Of a stretch of DNA of 64,000 nt, positions 1-10,780 are shown piece by piece. Under the pieces are notes generated by a model. It was given only the letters and a program-made list of their open reading frames with translations, was not told where the DNA came from and made no database searches. Position 1 is the stretch's first letter, and each line of letters starts with the position of its first letter. The position numbers were made by a program, and so were the translations under genes. This DNA is from Patiria pectinifera (taxonomy: Eukaryota > Echinodermata > Asteroidea > Valvatida > Asterinidae): NCBI GenBank assembly GCA_029964075.1, contig CM057129.1, positions 18,405,430-18,469,429 on the forward strand, read 5' to 3'.

Positions 1-585
1 TGAATTTGCAGTATTATTAGGTGCAGCAGTGTTGTGCACATATATACTGGCTTGACTGAGGACAAAAACTGTATAAACTGACATAATTTTTTGTCATGTA
101 CACACTTAACCCTGTACATGACATCAAAATACATGTGTGTGACCGATGTCTGCATGGAAGTCTCTGGAAAGATTGCTGTCAAGAATTGTCAAAAGTCAAG
201 CAACGTTCCGTTTGTTGATAATTGCATGTGCACTGTAAGTCTAGTCTGGATTGCATCCACGACAAAGGCTCCACATCAAAAGCAGAGAAAATCAAGACAT
301 CATCAAGCATCTCTCACTATCTTTGACTACCGTACGGGACGATCTGGTCCTCGCGGCCGATCATCATGTGTGATGCTCAAGACTATATTTATCTCTTGAA
401 TGCCTGCATGCTGCAAAGCCTGGTCTTTTATGCATGCAATGCAGAGGACCGGTACGAGACCATCAATGAGAGACCAAGATAATATACACCAGTGACGGCA
501 CCCAACGAGAGGTCAGTGATTTCAGGTACTGGGTTCCTATGTCATGTATGTATGTTGCCGACAGTAAGAAGGACTTACACAGGAC

Positions 586-729
586 AAAGGAATAGCTTGG
601 AGTGCCTGCATGACTTCATAACATCCGACAATCAAGTATAGCACAATCAAATAAGCTGGCCTTCAGAGCCTGTGGTGTGAGGCATTCTTCTCTATGGAGT
701 TGAAACCTGGACCATGAAAGAAAGACGCT
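586..729 (+). pseudogene. Decayed LINE reverse-transcriptase fragment
   Basis: One frame reads KGIAWSACMTS; after stops and a frameshift, another reads GILLYGVETWTMKERR. The LYG-ETWT motif is typical of the region after the RT domain in non-LTR retrotransposons of the type often annotated as craniofacial development protein 2-like. Several stops and at least one frameshift show it is dead. DNA from 1 to 585 may include more of the same element, but nothing else was recognisable. Confidence 0.5.
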
Positions 730-1059
730 GACTTTTCAGGAGACCTATCTCCACATGTTTTTGTACGATTGTAAATATGGGACCTCTCGGGGATTGGGGA
801 CCCTATTGTACTCATGTACATGTATGTATTTTGGAGATGTTTAAGTACCTTTTTTGGAATACATTATTTTTATAAAATCAAATGACTGGTTGATCATTTT
901 TATTTAACGTGTGGTAAAACCTAACGAAAAGAATTATTGTACACGTATTTCTTTTTTCTCTGAAAAAGCTTATAATTATGATTTCATTCATGTGTTTGTC
1001 CTGAAACAAAACAAACAAATTGTATTAAATATTTTTTCTTTTTTACTGTACTACCTGGG

Positions 1060-1600
1060 ATTTTAAAAATTTTATAAGATTTTATAATTCTCTGAGTAGT
1101 ATTCTTATAAGATTGTTATATTCTTCTGAAAGATTCTTATAAGATTCTTATATAATTTTTTTTTTAATACCACGATCTCTTATAAATCTAGAATCTTATA
1201 AAAGAATCTTCTTATAAGATCTTCTTAATAATTTAATATAAAATACTATAAAAATCTTAATTATAAGATTCTTATATAATATATAAGAAAGAAGTTCTCA
1301 GATTCTTATAAATTCTTATAAGATTCTTATAAAGATTCTTATAAGATTCTTATAAGATTTATTATTTATAATGGATGAAGTTGGGGAGTGTTTTGCTATT
1401 AATGGGCAGAGTTTAAGAGCGGAAGGGATCTACCCACGCAGGTGGATTTAGTGCTTTGAATCAGAGAAAAGGAATAATCAATTCGGAGAAACAAAATAAA
1501 TATAGATATAGCTTTTTCTTAAATCTTAAAATCTGAAGATCTTAAAATCTGAAGATCTTAAAATCTTAAGATCTTAAAATCTGAAGATCTTAAATCTATT
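1060..1600. repeat. AT-rich minisatellites (TTATAAGATTC and AAATCTTAAGATC units)
   Basis: From about 1070 to 1365, degenerate copies of an 11-bp unit TTATAAGATTC repeat on both strands (the unit is partly self-complementary). At 1515-1595 a second array of CTTAAAATCTGAAGAT units follows. There are no genes here; 760-1060 and 1600-2740 show nothing recognisable. Confidence 0.8.
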
Positions 1601-2748
1601 TTTGTGCTTCTTTCTTCACATCCTTTTTCATTTAATCGTCACACTGAAGAGCATTCTCTTGGGAAAAAAAACGGACAACAATACTATTTTTAACGCTTTG
1701 GTTATCCATCGATCATTTTCATCTCCAAACCATTTCTCTTGCGGAGATAGTCAACTTCCACTTTGGAATCTAAAAGACTTTTCCCAAAGCTGTCTTCTCC
1801 ATCATGCAAATGTTCCTTGTAGATGAAATTATAGCTTTTACAAATAAGGGAGATAATTGGAAACTATATAACTCCGGCGTGGATGTCGCTGCACAAGCAA
1901 ACAACAGCAAGTGCAGAAAGTTGGCATGGTCATAATCACGCAAATAAGAATCAATACGAGCTTGTAATGAAACTGCACCGTATTACTCAGATTTAACAAG
2001 CAGCCATGGGACTGTCTGCCACTATCTGCAGCATTGGACCCATGATCCGCTTCGCCTCAAGAGACTATCGGGACAAGTATGAATAATTCAAAACTGCAAC
2101 TCAACCCACATCCCCGTCGTCGTCTAGTTCAAACAGTGTCCCTTGGGTCTCTGTGACCATTGCTTGCCAATTTTGTGTCCGGCATACACATTAACGACGG
2201 CAGAGCCATGTTATACAAGGTGGGAATAGAAAGGGGGATAGACTGGCCGAGGGGGGGGGGAGGGTAGAGAAAGAGGGACAGCGTAGTATCTCCCCATCCA
2301 ATTTGTATCCTGATCAAGGAAAGGTCATAAATCTGTTCCTTCATGGCAAACACACTTGGACGCTGAGGCAATTAGTTTCAGGAATCAGGATTCTTCTTTC
2401 CATTTCATTGATTTTCTATTTGGATTGTTCACGAGGGGATACTATCACAGTAACTGTTGTTGACTGCCTAGCACAAGCTTAACCAATCGAGTCTGAGTAA
2501 CTACCGGTATTTCCAACAATAGACCAGGCTGCTCTTGCAAGTCAAATTGTTAGATATCTCTTTAATTGTTCTCATTTACTTATACTTATTCTTTTAGTTC
2601 CTTGTTCTGTTAAAGCAAACAATTTGGTGGCTCAATGAGTATGAAAGGTCACTGTATGGACCCTTGCCTGTCACTGAAGGGCAAAACCTTGAACTAATAT
2701 ATTTACCCACTTGAGGCAAAATTTCCTCTTGCTTTAAATTACATTATT

Positions 2749-2901
2749 GGGTGCATACCTATGTTCCCCAAAACCGATGTTCCCCGAAATCCTTACCCTA
2801 TAACCCTAACCCTAACCCTAACCCTATAACCCTAATCCCTAAGGATCTCAGGAACATCGGTATTGGGGAACATCGGTATTGGGGAACATCGGGTAGACCC
2901 C
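2749..2901. mobile_element. Small element: inverted minisatellite around telomere-like core, 8-bp TSD
   Basis: Direct repeats ACATTATT at 2741-2748 and 2902-2909 bound a 153-bp segment. Its ends are inverted (GGGTGCATACC against GGGGTCTACCC read inward). Units related to ATGTTCCCCAAAACCG at the left face inverted units GGAACATCGGTATTGG at the right. Between them (2792-2842) lies a run of CCCTAA and variants. The design matches a non-autonomous DNA transposon; the superfamily is unknown. Confidence 0.7.
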
Positions 2902-2939
2902 ACATTATTTACTCAATACTCATTATTTAAAGTGGGAAC

Positions 2940-3115
2940 CCTTTGCTCGGAGGTGCAGCTTATTCTTTTTGTTGCACAGGGACAAATCCACTGGAACACA
3001 CATTTGCCAGGGTAGGGGGTGCTTTATTATATTTTTCCAGCCGCACCCCCATCCAAAAAGTTGGGGGTGCTGCAGCACCCACAGCACCCCTCGTTCCCGC
3101 GGGCTTGCACAGCGA
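2940..3115. repeat. GGGGGTGCTGCAGCACCC interspersed repeat, copy 1
   Basis: CTGGAACACACATTTGCCAG leads into a block with CACCCCCATCC, AAAAGTTGGGG and GTGCTGCAGCACCC and ends CCGCGGGC. A second diverged copy lies at 36070-36235. Stop-free frames here are by-products of GC-rich composition. The family is unknown. Confidence 0.75.
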
Positions 3116-4469
3116 TGAGCAGGAATAACCCTTTTGTGAATAAATTGGGGACTCTTTGGGGATCCTCCAATTCACTGAAGGGATTTGAAAGTGTAATTCG
3201 TATTATCTCTCTGTGGTTTAAAACTGGGAAAAAAAATCCAAGATGGCTGCCATACACGCAAAGGGTCTATAGTGCGTGCACAAAAGAATAGCTAGCTCTT
3301 AATATCTTATGGACTGGTTTCCTGTCCTCTTCTTTTGAGGTCAAGATATAAATGAGTATATAGGATTGGGGACCAACCTAAAGCACTATGGTAAGGCAAA
3401 ACCCTGCCTTTTCTGGTGCATGTGTTAAGGAAAGAACAGCACGTCTTGAGTATAAAATGCAGGTGCTCTTTGCTCACTTGATTTCTTGTGCCCTCTTGAA
3501 TCTATGCTAAGACTTCATGAGAGGGAAAGGTACAGTTTTGGGATTTTCGTTTTTGCCTTTTTTTTTTAATTTCAAATTGTAAAAATAAATTGTACTTAAT
3601 TGCTTGAAGTGCTTCACCAGTGCTTCTGGAATAAAATTCAAACTTTCAAACTTACAAAGTGCTGTAATTCAAACAAAATTAATGTGTTTTTCGAGGGCAT
3701 TAGTTTGTATTTAAAACCCAACAAAAATCCTCTGAAATTTTGGCTGGCAAGGTGGTTATGTTCTGAAACTTCTCCTCTTTTCATCCAATTCTTACTTTGT
3801 ATGCGTTGTTGATGAAAGAAAAATCCTTGAAGAGTTGAAATTTGTTTAGGTACGGTAACCGCAGTCCAGTCCAATTTGTGTGATGCATGCTCTGGGCACT
3901 ACTACAGACCAAATGTCAATAAAAGTGCCAAGAAAACAGAATTGCTTTCCTCAGGGTCTGAAATTGTGGGGCAAAAATGCATGGCCGTACAGTTACACAG
4001 CCGGTTTCAGACCTTTCATAATATCCATAGTACTAGACACACGAAACTGCTCAACACAACACTGTAGTTTCAACAGACAATCCACAATGATCACAGAAAT
4101 AGAAGCCTTACCAAACTATTTAGTGTACCCACAAATCTCTTCATTAAATCTGAAACCGCGCTGCTACGTCCGTTATAATAACCGACATACATAAAAGAGT
4201 CATTAAAAGATATTGACAGTGTTTCGGCTGCGTGTTGACACACGATATTAAAACTGAGCCAGCGGAAGAGTCAGTGACCTACGAATGGTTTATGACACCG
4301 GGGCTCTTCCAAAATCAATCCTGGTGTCTACTTTCACTAAGAATTTATAGCCTTCGGTTAGAATTCAACTGATTAAAAAACAAGAGGACCGAGGTCATGT
4401 TAGAGTTGCGCTTTACTAGCCTTCTAAAACACCCATAATTATACCCCCCATAAAAAAATATTTATATAT

Positions 4470-4730
4470 AGTCCCCTGATGAAGGTGTACGCACCAAAAG
4501 CTCGGGTTTCACTATCCGGTGAGCACTGTTTTACTTTTAATATTCACGCTTTCTATATGCTCTACAGTGATACGCAGCATCTCCACTTTTGTTATATGTG
4601 ACAACAAGCCATGGTCCAAGGTGCACCACACCGAAAGCTTGGGAGTAATTTTCCGGTGAGCACTGTAATAATTGTTTACTTTTTGTCATATCTCTACAGT
4701 GCTACACAGCATCTCCACTTTTATAAACAT
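4470..4730 (+). repeat. Tandem 135-bp repeat, possible Penelope-type terminal repeat
   Basis: Two diverged copies about 132-137 bp apart share CCGGTGAGCACTGT (4516 and 4653) and CTACAGTG(A/C)TAC(G/A)CAGCATCTCC (4562 and 4694). Just before, the first has CTGATGAAGGTGTACGCACC and the second has CACACCGAAAGCTTGGG. CTGATGA plus a short stem plus GAAA recalls the hammerhead ribozyme core found in Penelope-like terminal repeats, but neither copy has both core halves intact. Confidence 0.4.
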
Positions 4731-4941
4731 ACATAAAATGCCAGTCTGCAAACGGTCTAGGGAAAAAATGAGCATGATCAGCATACAGATTGTATCATCA
4801 AATGGTACCGGTAGTCTGAAAATTGGCTAAATGCACTAGATATAGAGTCCGAAAACGATAATTTAAATATAGACCTTGCTTGAGTGATAAGACAGACTTA
4901 GAGGGGAATGATTTTGTATCATATATCTGATTGGCATATTA

Positions 4942-5316
4942 GGCCCCCCCAAAAAAGTCTCCGGTTTCTGGTATGCGCGCGCGTCGCCGTAGCCATGCGC
5001 GTCGGCAAAATGAAAAAGTTTTTTTTTCAATGAAAGATGATGTCTCAAAACCTCCAAACTCACTGGTTTGACTGGAATCCTGCTGCTGCACAATTTTAAC
5101 GTGTTTTTTAGATTGGGTCGAGATATGGTCGAGAATAAGCTTTATGTGGCCTCTCTGGACTCCCATATATTTGCACTAAGTTTAGTCGGGCACCATTTGC
5201 AGTCATCAGCCGACATTTGAAGCAAAAAAATCAGGTAAAAAAAAAAAAAAGCCTTGTCGCCGCACCACTTTTTGGGCAAGCTCCATACCAGAAACCGGAG
5301 ACTTTATTTTTTGGCC
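4942..5316. mobile_element. Harbinger-like MITE, TTA target duplication
   Basis: Inverted ends GGCC(n)AAAAAAGTCTCCGG, followed by TTTCTGGTATG, start at 4942 and end at 5316. They are flanked by direct TTA (4939-4941 and 5317-5319). A 3-bp TTA/TWA duplication is the hallmark of PIF/Harbinger. It is 375 bp long and encodes no transposase. Shadow frames across it are not genes. Confidence 0.65.
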
Positions 5317-5804
5317 TTAGTAACCTTGTGTGCATTCATTGTTGATGAACTTTAAAACATCAACATCCTCTTGGTTTGAAACTAGAGTGAAACTCTATCA
5401 ACTGACCCACAAAAGCTCAAGACAAATCTCGATCCTACTGTTCAATAGAGCAAACAGCCTAAATTGACCGCTCAATTTCCCAGCGTTTATATATAGCCGC
5501 TTGTTGATTCTCTCAGTCCATGCGTTACACCAGTCCAACACACTTGCTATGTTAATTTGCCAATTGTCCAGCCCGGGGCCAAACTTCTACCACGAATCGG
5601 CCGGGATTTAATTATAAGACCGCTGCCTCTCTCCCCATACAATCGATTAATTCATTGTATTAAGCCGTGTCCTTGATTATGAACTTGCTGTGGTGGTCTA
5701 AAGTGCCTTGAGCTACAAAGCTAAGACACTTCCTCAAGTAGATGAACAGAAGATTGGTTTATTTTTTCCATCTCTTTTATCTTGGCACCTTTCTTACCTG
5801 CAAT

Positions 5805-6171
5805 CAGTGGTGTAACCAGGGGGGGGGGGGTGCAGGCTGGCAGAGTGCAACAGGCTAGGGACTTTAAAAGCGAAATCAGGACCTGATCGGGATGGCAAAA
5901 TTGGTCTGAAATTTTTTTGGTCCGTTGGCAAATTTGCAGGGATGAAGAGCGCAGCCTATTGTCCGATATTGTGTCAGTGATTGTCTGCTTTTAACAGTGC
6001 CCCCTATCAGAAGATGGTGTGCAAACCCACCCCCCCCCCACCCCCCCTTTCAAATTTTGTGGAGGGCGGATGGCAGGGAAAAAATCCTGTCACCGTTTAA
6101 CAAGGATGTCCTGTGAATTTATAAGCAAATTTACTTGCAATGGGCAAAACAAACAACTGGTTACACGACTG
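5805..6171. mobile_element. hAT-like non-autonomous element with poly-G and poly-C tracts
   Basis: Inverted ends CAGTGGTGTAACCAG (5805) and CTGGTTACACGACTG (ending 6171) match at 14 of 15 bases. They are flanked by CCTGCAAT (5797-5804) and CCTACAAT (6172-6179), an 8-bp duplication with one change. CAGTG ends and 8-bp duplications are typical of hAT. The 367-bp interior has a run of 12-13 G near the left end and C tracts at 6030-6050, and no transposase. Confidence 0.8.
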
Positions 6172-7035
6172 CCTACAATATCTTAGCATCGACTTTTTCG
6201 CTGTATTTAACCCTCTAAGTATTCATTAATCTATATTGACAAGACAACATAAACAGTGACTATTACTAAATCCTGTTTTTCCTAAAATTTTAACTTTTGT
6301 CTGTTATCCTAATGTACAGGCTTAATTGCTTTCCATTTATGCTTGCGCTTGAAAAGAATTTTTTTTTTTAAATTGAATCTTGTAAATTTTAACTCTGCTT
6401 CTTCCTGCAACTGTCATTCCATACTTTAGTTCTGAAAAAAGGCTTTTTGCCTAAAAGGAATTTCATGACAATAATCCTTTGTGCAAGCTCAACCACACGT
6501 CTGTTGAAATGTTCCTCTATTTTTCTACACTCATTCATTATAAGCACAGCTGAAAGTCATAAACTGTTGTGGCAATATTTTCAACGTTTGTACTAGCCTC
6601 TCTTGAGAATTTCACAGGCAATTTTTTCGTCGATTTTTGGTCACGGGTCAGTGAAACTCTTCCAATGAATTCATGAATATATTACCTCCTTCTGTGAATA
6701 ATTTAGTCACACATCAGCCCAGCAATAAATTTTTGATATGGCCCTGACACAAACACATCTGAAATGGTAAAGACGAGTCTGATCATTGTGCATAAATAAC
6801 CTCAGCATCAGAATTTTCTGTGGGCTTATCTTTTTATAAATTTTACTTTTTTTAAAAATGATTTAACGTGAAGTGACATTAATGTAATGAATATATACCA
6901 ATTTTTAACGGTGAACAGCATGGATATAAACAAAATTAAGGTTTGTTAATTTGGTTTAATTGGTTTAAATAGTATGGCACACTTATTGGCATATTTGGTT
7001 TAAACAGAATGGCACACTTATATGCTTTTATAATT

Positions 7036-7670
7036 AGAGTGCCGCGGTCCAGTAGTTACAATGTAAGACTCCTGTGCGATGGTGCCTGGGTTAGAACCTG
7101 ACAGGGAACATGGTGTTGGGTTCTTGGCAGGCCCGTCGCCAAAGGGGGGGGGGCAGCCCCCCCCCCACCCGACAATTAACTGCCCCCCCCCTCCCTCCCC
7201 ACTCGGCAAAAACCATGTGTAAAACTTATCTACAAGTGTGTTTTTTTTGTGGTGGTGTGCCCCTTAGTTTGTACTTTGGCCCCCTATAATGCCTGGAGCT
7301 GGCGATGGTGTTGTGTTCTTGGGCAGGACACTTTACCTCAATTACCTCTCTCCACCCATGAGTTTAAATGGGTACCTGTGAGAGGAGAAACCAGACTGAG
7401 CTAAGCTCGAGCTGCTGCAGGAAAGTGGTCTTATAGCCTGACTGCCTATACCCATCACAAAATGTGACAGAGGGGTACCCCCATCTCCCTTTACCTACAT
7501 GTATACACACCCTAGACCTAACACAAAAGAATTCCTGAGATTCTGGTAACACAATGACCAACACAAAAGAGGGGGGGGGGGTTGTCCCTCCGTCACATAT
7601 CGTGCTACATATGTGACTGCCTGATCAACAGGGGTAACAACAGTGAAACACTTTGAGAAAGGTGCTAAAT
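7036..7670 (+). mobile_element. tRNA-derived SINE, split by a G/C-rich insertion
   Basis: GGTCCAGTAGTTAC resembles a tRNA A box and GGGTTAGAACC (7088-7098) a B box. The body has TTCTTGGGCAGGACACTTTACC, the 3' part has GTAACAACAGTGAAACACTTTG and AAGGTGCTAAATAAG, a tail shared by many animal SINEs. The copy at 42339-42622 aligns along its length. Between about 7126 and 7306 a foreign G/C-homopolymer block interrupts it and is flanked by near-copies of TGGTGTTGGGTTCTTGG. Confidence 0.75.
7126..7306. mobile_element. Poly-G/poly-C insertion inside the SINE
   Basis: The block starts GCCCGTCGCC, runs through 11-12 G, long C tracts and GTGCCCCTTAG, and ends CTGGAGCTGGCGATGG. The SINE sequence TGGTGTTGGGTTCTTGG occurs on both sides, suggesting a 17-bp target duplication. 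A related block lies at 44750-44918. Confidence 0.55.
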
Positions 7671-8721
7671 AAGCAGCATACTGGGGCTCCTGAAGTCCCC
7701 AATCTAACATTATCCAGAAACCCAAAGGTACATTCTTGCATGTACTGCAGATTTGTCCAGCTTATAAGTCAGTCAGTCTGTTTTTCTATGGAGATCACAC
7801 TACTTAACGTCACAATGAATTTCAAATGAGCAGGTGAAAAAAAAAATGAGAAAAGTTCTCCTCTCCTCACTTTTCCCCCTCCCTCCGGCATTCACAAACC
7901 ATCAGTGCAATCAACCAGGCCTGGGTCCAACCCGTGTAAAGCATCATCAGCACAGAACGATTGAAGTATGAAAAATCAAATCAACGTGGTCAGGGCCGGC
8001 CATATGTGCCCCCAGGGTGCATCGGGACAGCTCCCTGGCTTTATCTCAGGCCGACGAAATGAGGAGAGAAAGATTTTGAGGCGGTTCTTTCATTACTGTC
8101 TTTGGTCGTGACAGTGGGTTGGCAATGAGATGCAGTTCTTGACAGCAAATGCACACTTAAGATTTGGATCATTCTGAAAGACGGGAATCTTAAAAGAAAC
8201 GGTAAGAGGCGGGGAGGGGTAACTCAAGATCCTTCAAAATTTCCAGGAAAGCTCAAAGAACTTGTCGAGACAAATGCCATAATTGCAGAAAATGCGATTA
8301 TAAGCATTCATATTGCTGTGGAAACTATGAAATTAACAAGGATCTTTGAATGTGGGGATGGAAAAACTAAAAATTCAGAGAGCTATGCTCAAGTGATGAG
8401 GAGGCAGCATTTCATACTATGGCAGGAAGTGAAATTTTTCCACCTGGAACAATTTTAAGCATATTACATGTATACTCAAAGGGTTCAATCACAATGGACA
8501 TTTGTGACAAAAGATCAACATTCCTATCAACAAGTCACAGTTGATGACACGGAAGATCACAATGATGATAACTATGACAAAGCCAATGAAAACTAGACTT
8601 ATGTTTGTTGACAAACACATGGCTCTTTCGGCATTTTGATATTGTATTTTTATGCCATGTTATAAACTGATAGGACAACATGTGCGGTAGAAAAACGCAG
8701 AGTGATCAGGACCAATAGTTA
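7671..8721. other. No gene recognised
   Basis: This is mixed sequence without repeats I can place. One plus-strand frame is open from about 8135 to 8458 (LKELVETNAIIAENAIISIH and following) without an upstream ATG or splice support. I see no homology and do not call it a gene. Confidence 0.5.
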
Positions 8722-9150
8722 TGTAGATATAGGCCGTAGAAAAATGCACTTTTAATGTGACGTCACATGATGTGTGATGACATCATCATGACGTCATTTA
8801 ACAATTCGTCTGTAACACATCCCAGTCTGTATAGTACATACCAACTTTCAACCAAATTGTACCAGTCGTTCTGTAGATATAGGCCGTCAAAATATGCACT
8901 TTTAATATGATGTCACGTCATGTGATGACGTCATTGTGATGTCACTTCAATTTTCATCTACATGTATAACACATCCTGGTCTAGGTATATACCAACTTTC
9001 AACCAAATCGTACTTGCCGTTCTGTAGATATAGGCTGTCAAAATATATACTTTTAATATTACGTCACATGTCACGAGATGACGTCATCGTGGTGTCACTT
9101 CAATTTTCAACTATAACACATCCTGGTCTAGTGTACCAACTTTCAACTAG
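8722..9150. repeat. 150-bp tandem repeat rich in TGACGTCA
   Basis: Three copies start at TGTAGATATAGGC (8722, 8872, 9023), each with TGCACTTTTAATATGA-like sequence, clustered (T)GACGTCA/GATGTCA words, and CAACTTTCAACCAAAT. TGACGTCA is the full CRE/ATF half-site palindrome. There is no reading frame. Whether the sites act is unknown. Confidence 0.8.
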
Positions 9151-10454
9151 TGTTAAGCTGCTGGGGGGCACCTGGGGTGCACCAATTTTTGCAAGGGGGA
9201 CACTGAGGGTATTGTGTGCATATTCAAGATTTCAAAGGGGGGGGGGGGCACGGACCTCCGCCAGGGGCCACGTGCATGAGCGACTGAGAATGTGATACAA
9301 CAGCAGAAATCCTTTACACCACTGTGTTCCTTCCTTCATGATGAAACATGCAAAGAAACGTCCCAGTTCAACTTTCCCAAAATTGATTTCTTTTCCAAGC
9401 CGATCCATCCCATTTGTGTCTAATTACTGCCCTGGCATTTGACCAAATTGAAATTAAATGACTGATGAATTACCACAGATTCACTCAAATAAAGCCAGAC
9501 TTTCTGAAATCAGAGCCCAAATGATGGGAATAGATTGTGTGTGGCAAGTAGAGGCAAATGAATATATACCTCCATTAATGAGTGCCTGTATTTTTCAGGA
9601 TGGTCATTTATTTAGACAGAAGTGAATTGGGAAAGACGTTTAAGATTAGGCGAACGCTCCCTGACACTTGGCATTAAGCCAATTTTACAAAAATCTCTGC
9701 CGCGTTCCAAAGTCTAAATGTGCTAGGCCGAGCAGTGGCAACTGTCCACGTAAGAGAATTTCTGCTCTGTTTCTGACAGATTCATATTTCTTGACAACAA
9801 TTCACAATTACAAGCAGTTGAATACATAAATTCCTCAAAAAGAGGAGAAAACACAGAGCACAGCTTGATGACACTGATGCAAAAAAAAAAGAAACGCAAA
9901 AAAAAATCTTCATTCTCTGCAGCAATTCAGTGACACCAAGCAAGCATTTGCGTAAGTGTTGGGAGGGAACATTAAAACCCTGTATTTGGGCCATCTATTT
10001 TTTTTCCCAATTTGTTTATTTCAGGTCAATCCAGTCGGTTAGCAATGTGCAACAGTTTTATTCCTTTTTCATATTTAAATTGTTCTTACATTGAGTTATG
10101 AATTAAAGTCCTCTTTTCCAGAGCAGCGTTCATATGTTGTCCAATGTATTTGCTTATTTTTGCTCATGAAATTCATTTCAAAGTTGAACACAGCAATTAT
10201 CTTGAGCAGACTTTAAATCTGTGACCTTCTGACTGCCGTTCCGAACTATCCACCCTATATAAGCACCTCCGATATCAGTAAATCCAATATTCAATATATC
10301 GATAACCCATGTAAAAGTTAAAGACCATAAAGATGACACTTTGAATTAAAAAAAACCCTAAACCAATCTCAAGTCCCAATTTTCCACAGCTTTCTGTGGA
10401 AGCATATTGCTCAAACTGTTTAAAACAAATCTCCCTGACAGTTTGTCCAGAACA
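9151..10454. other. No gene recognised
   Basis: It contains a G-run (about 9236-9248) within a G-rich patch and otherwise unplaced single-copy-looking DNA with A-runs near 9885-9905. No exons with flanking splice sites and homology are seen. Confidence 0.5.
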
Positions 10455-10780
10455 GGCGGTTTCTTTTGAGGTTTTACATGGGGGAGACCGCAAATTCCAG
10501 CAAACGCAGAGCACAAAGCGACGCCGCTTGGCATTTTGTGATGTTTTTATTTCGAGTCACAAGCACAAGTTGCAGCCGAGGTTTATTAATTTATTTTACA
10601 GCAAACGTTCAACACAAACTAAAGCACAAACGGAAGATACATGTATATTCTGACGATAATCTGACACATTTTCAATATTTTCGATATTATTCCTCGAAAT
10701 CGAAAATTTCGATATTTCGATATGATTAAAATAAAAAAATATTGAATAATCGAGTAATATCGATGCATCGATGGTGCTTA
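10455..10780. repeat. Interspersed repeat with ATCGAT-rich end, copy 1
   Basis: GGTTTCTTTTGAGGTTTTAC near 10460 and a TTTTCGATATT/ATTTCGATATTTCGAT stretch at 10675-10720 recur in the same order at 32350-32470. The right end contains ATCGATGCATCGATGG. The element class is unknown. Confidence 0.6.

Noticed and set aside
8135-8458. About 108-codon stop-free plus-strand frame
   Set aside because: No start, no splice sites that extend it, and no known motif. Length is within chance for this base composition.
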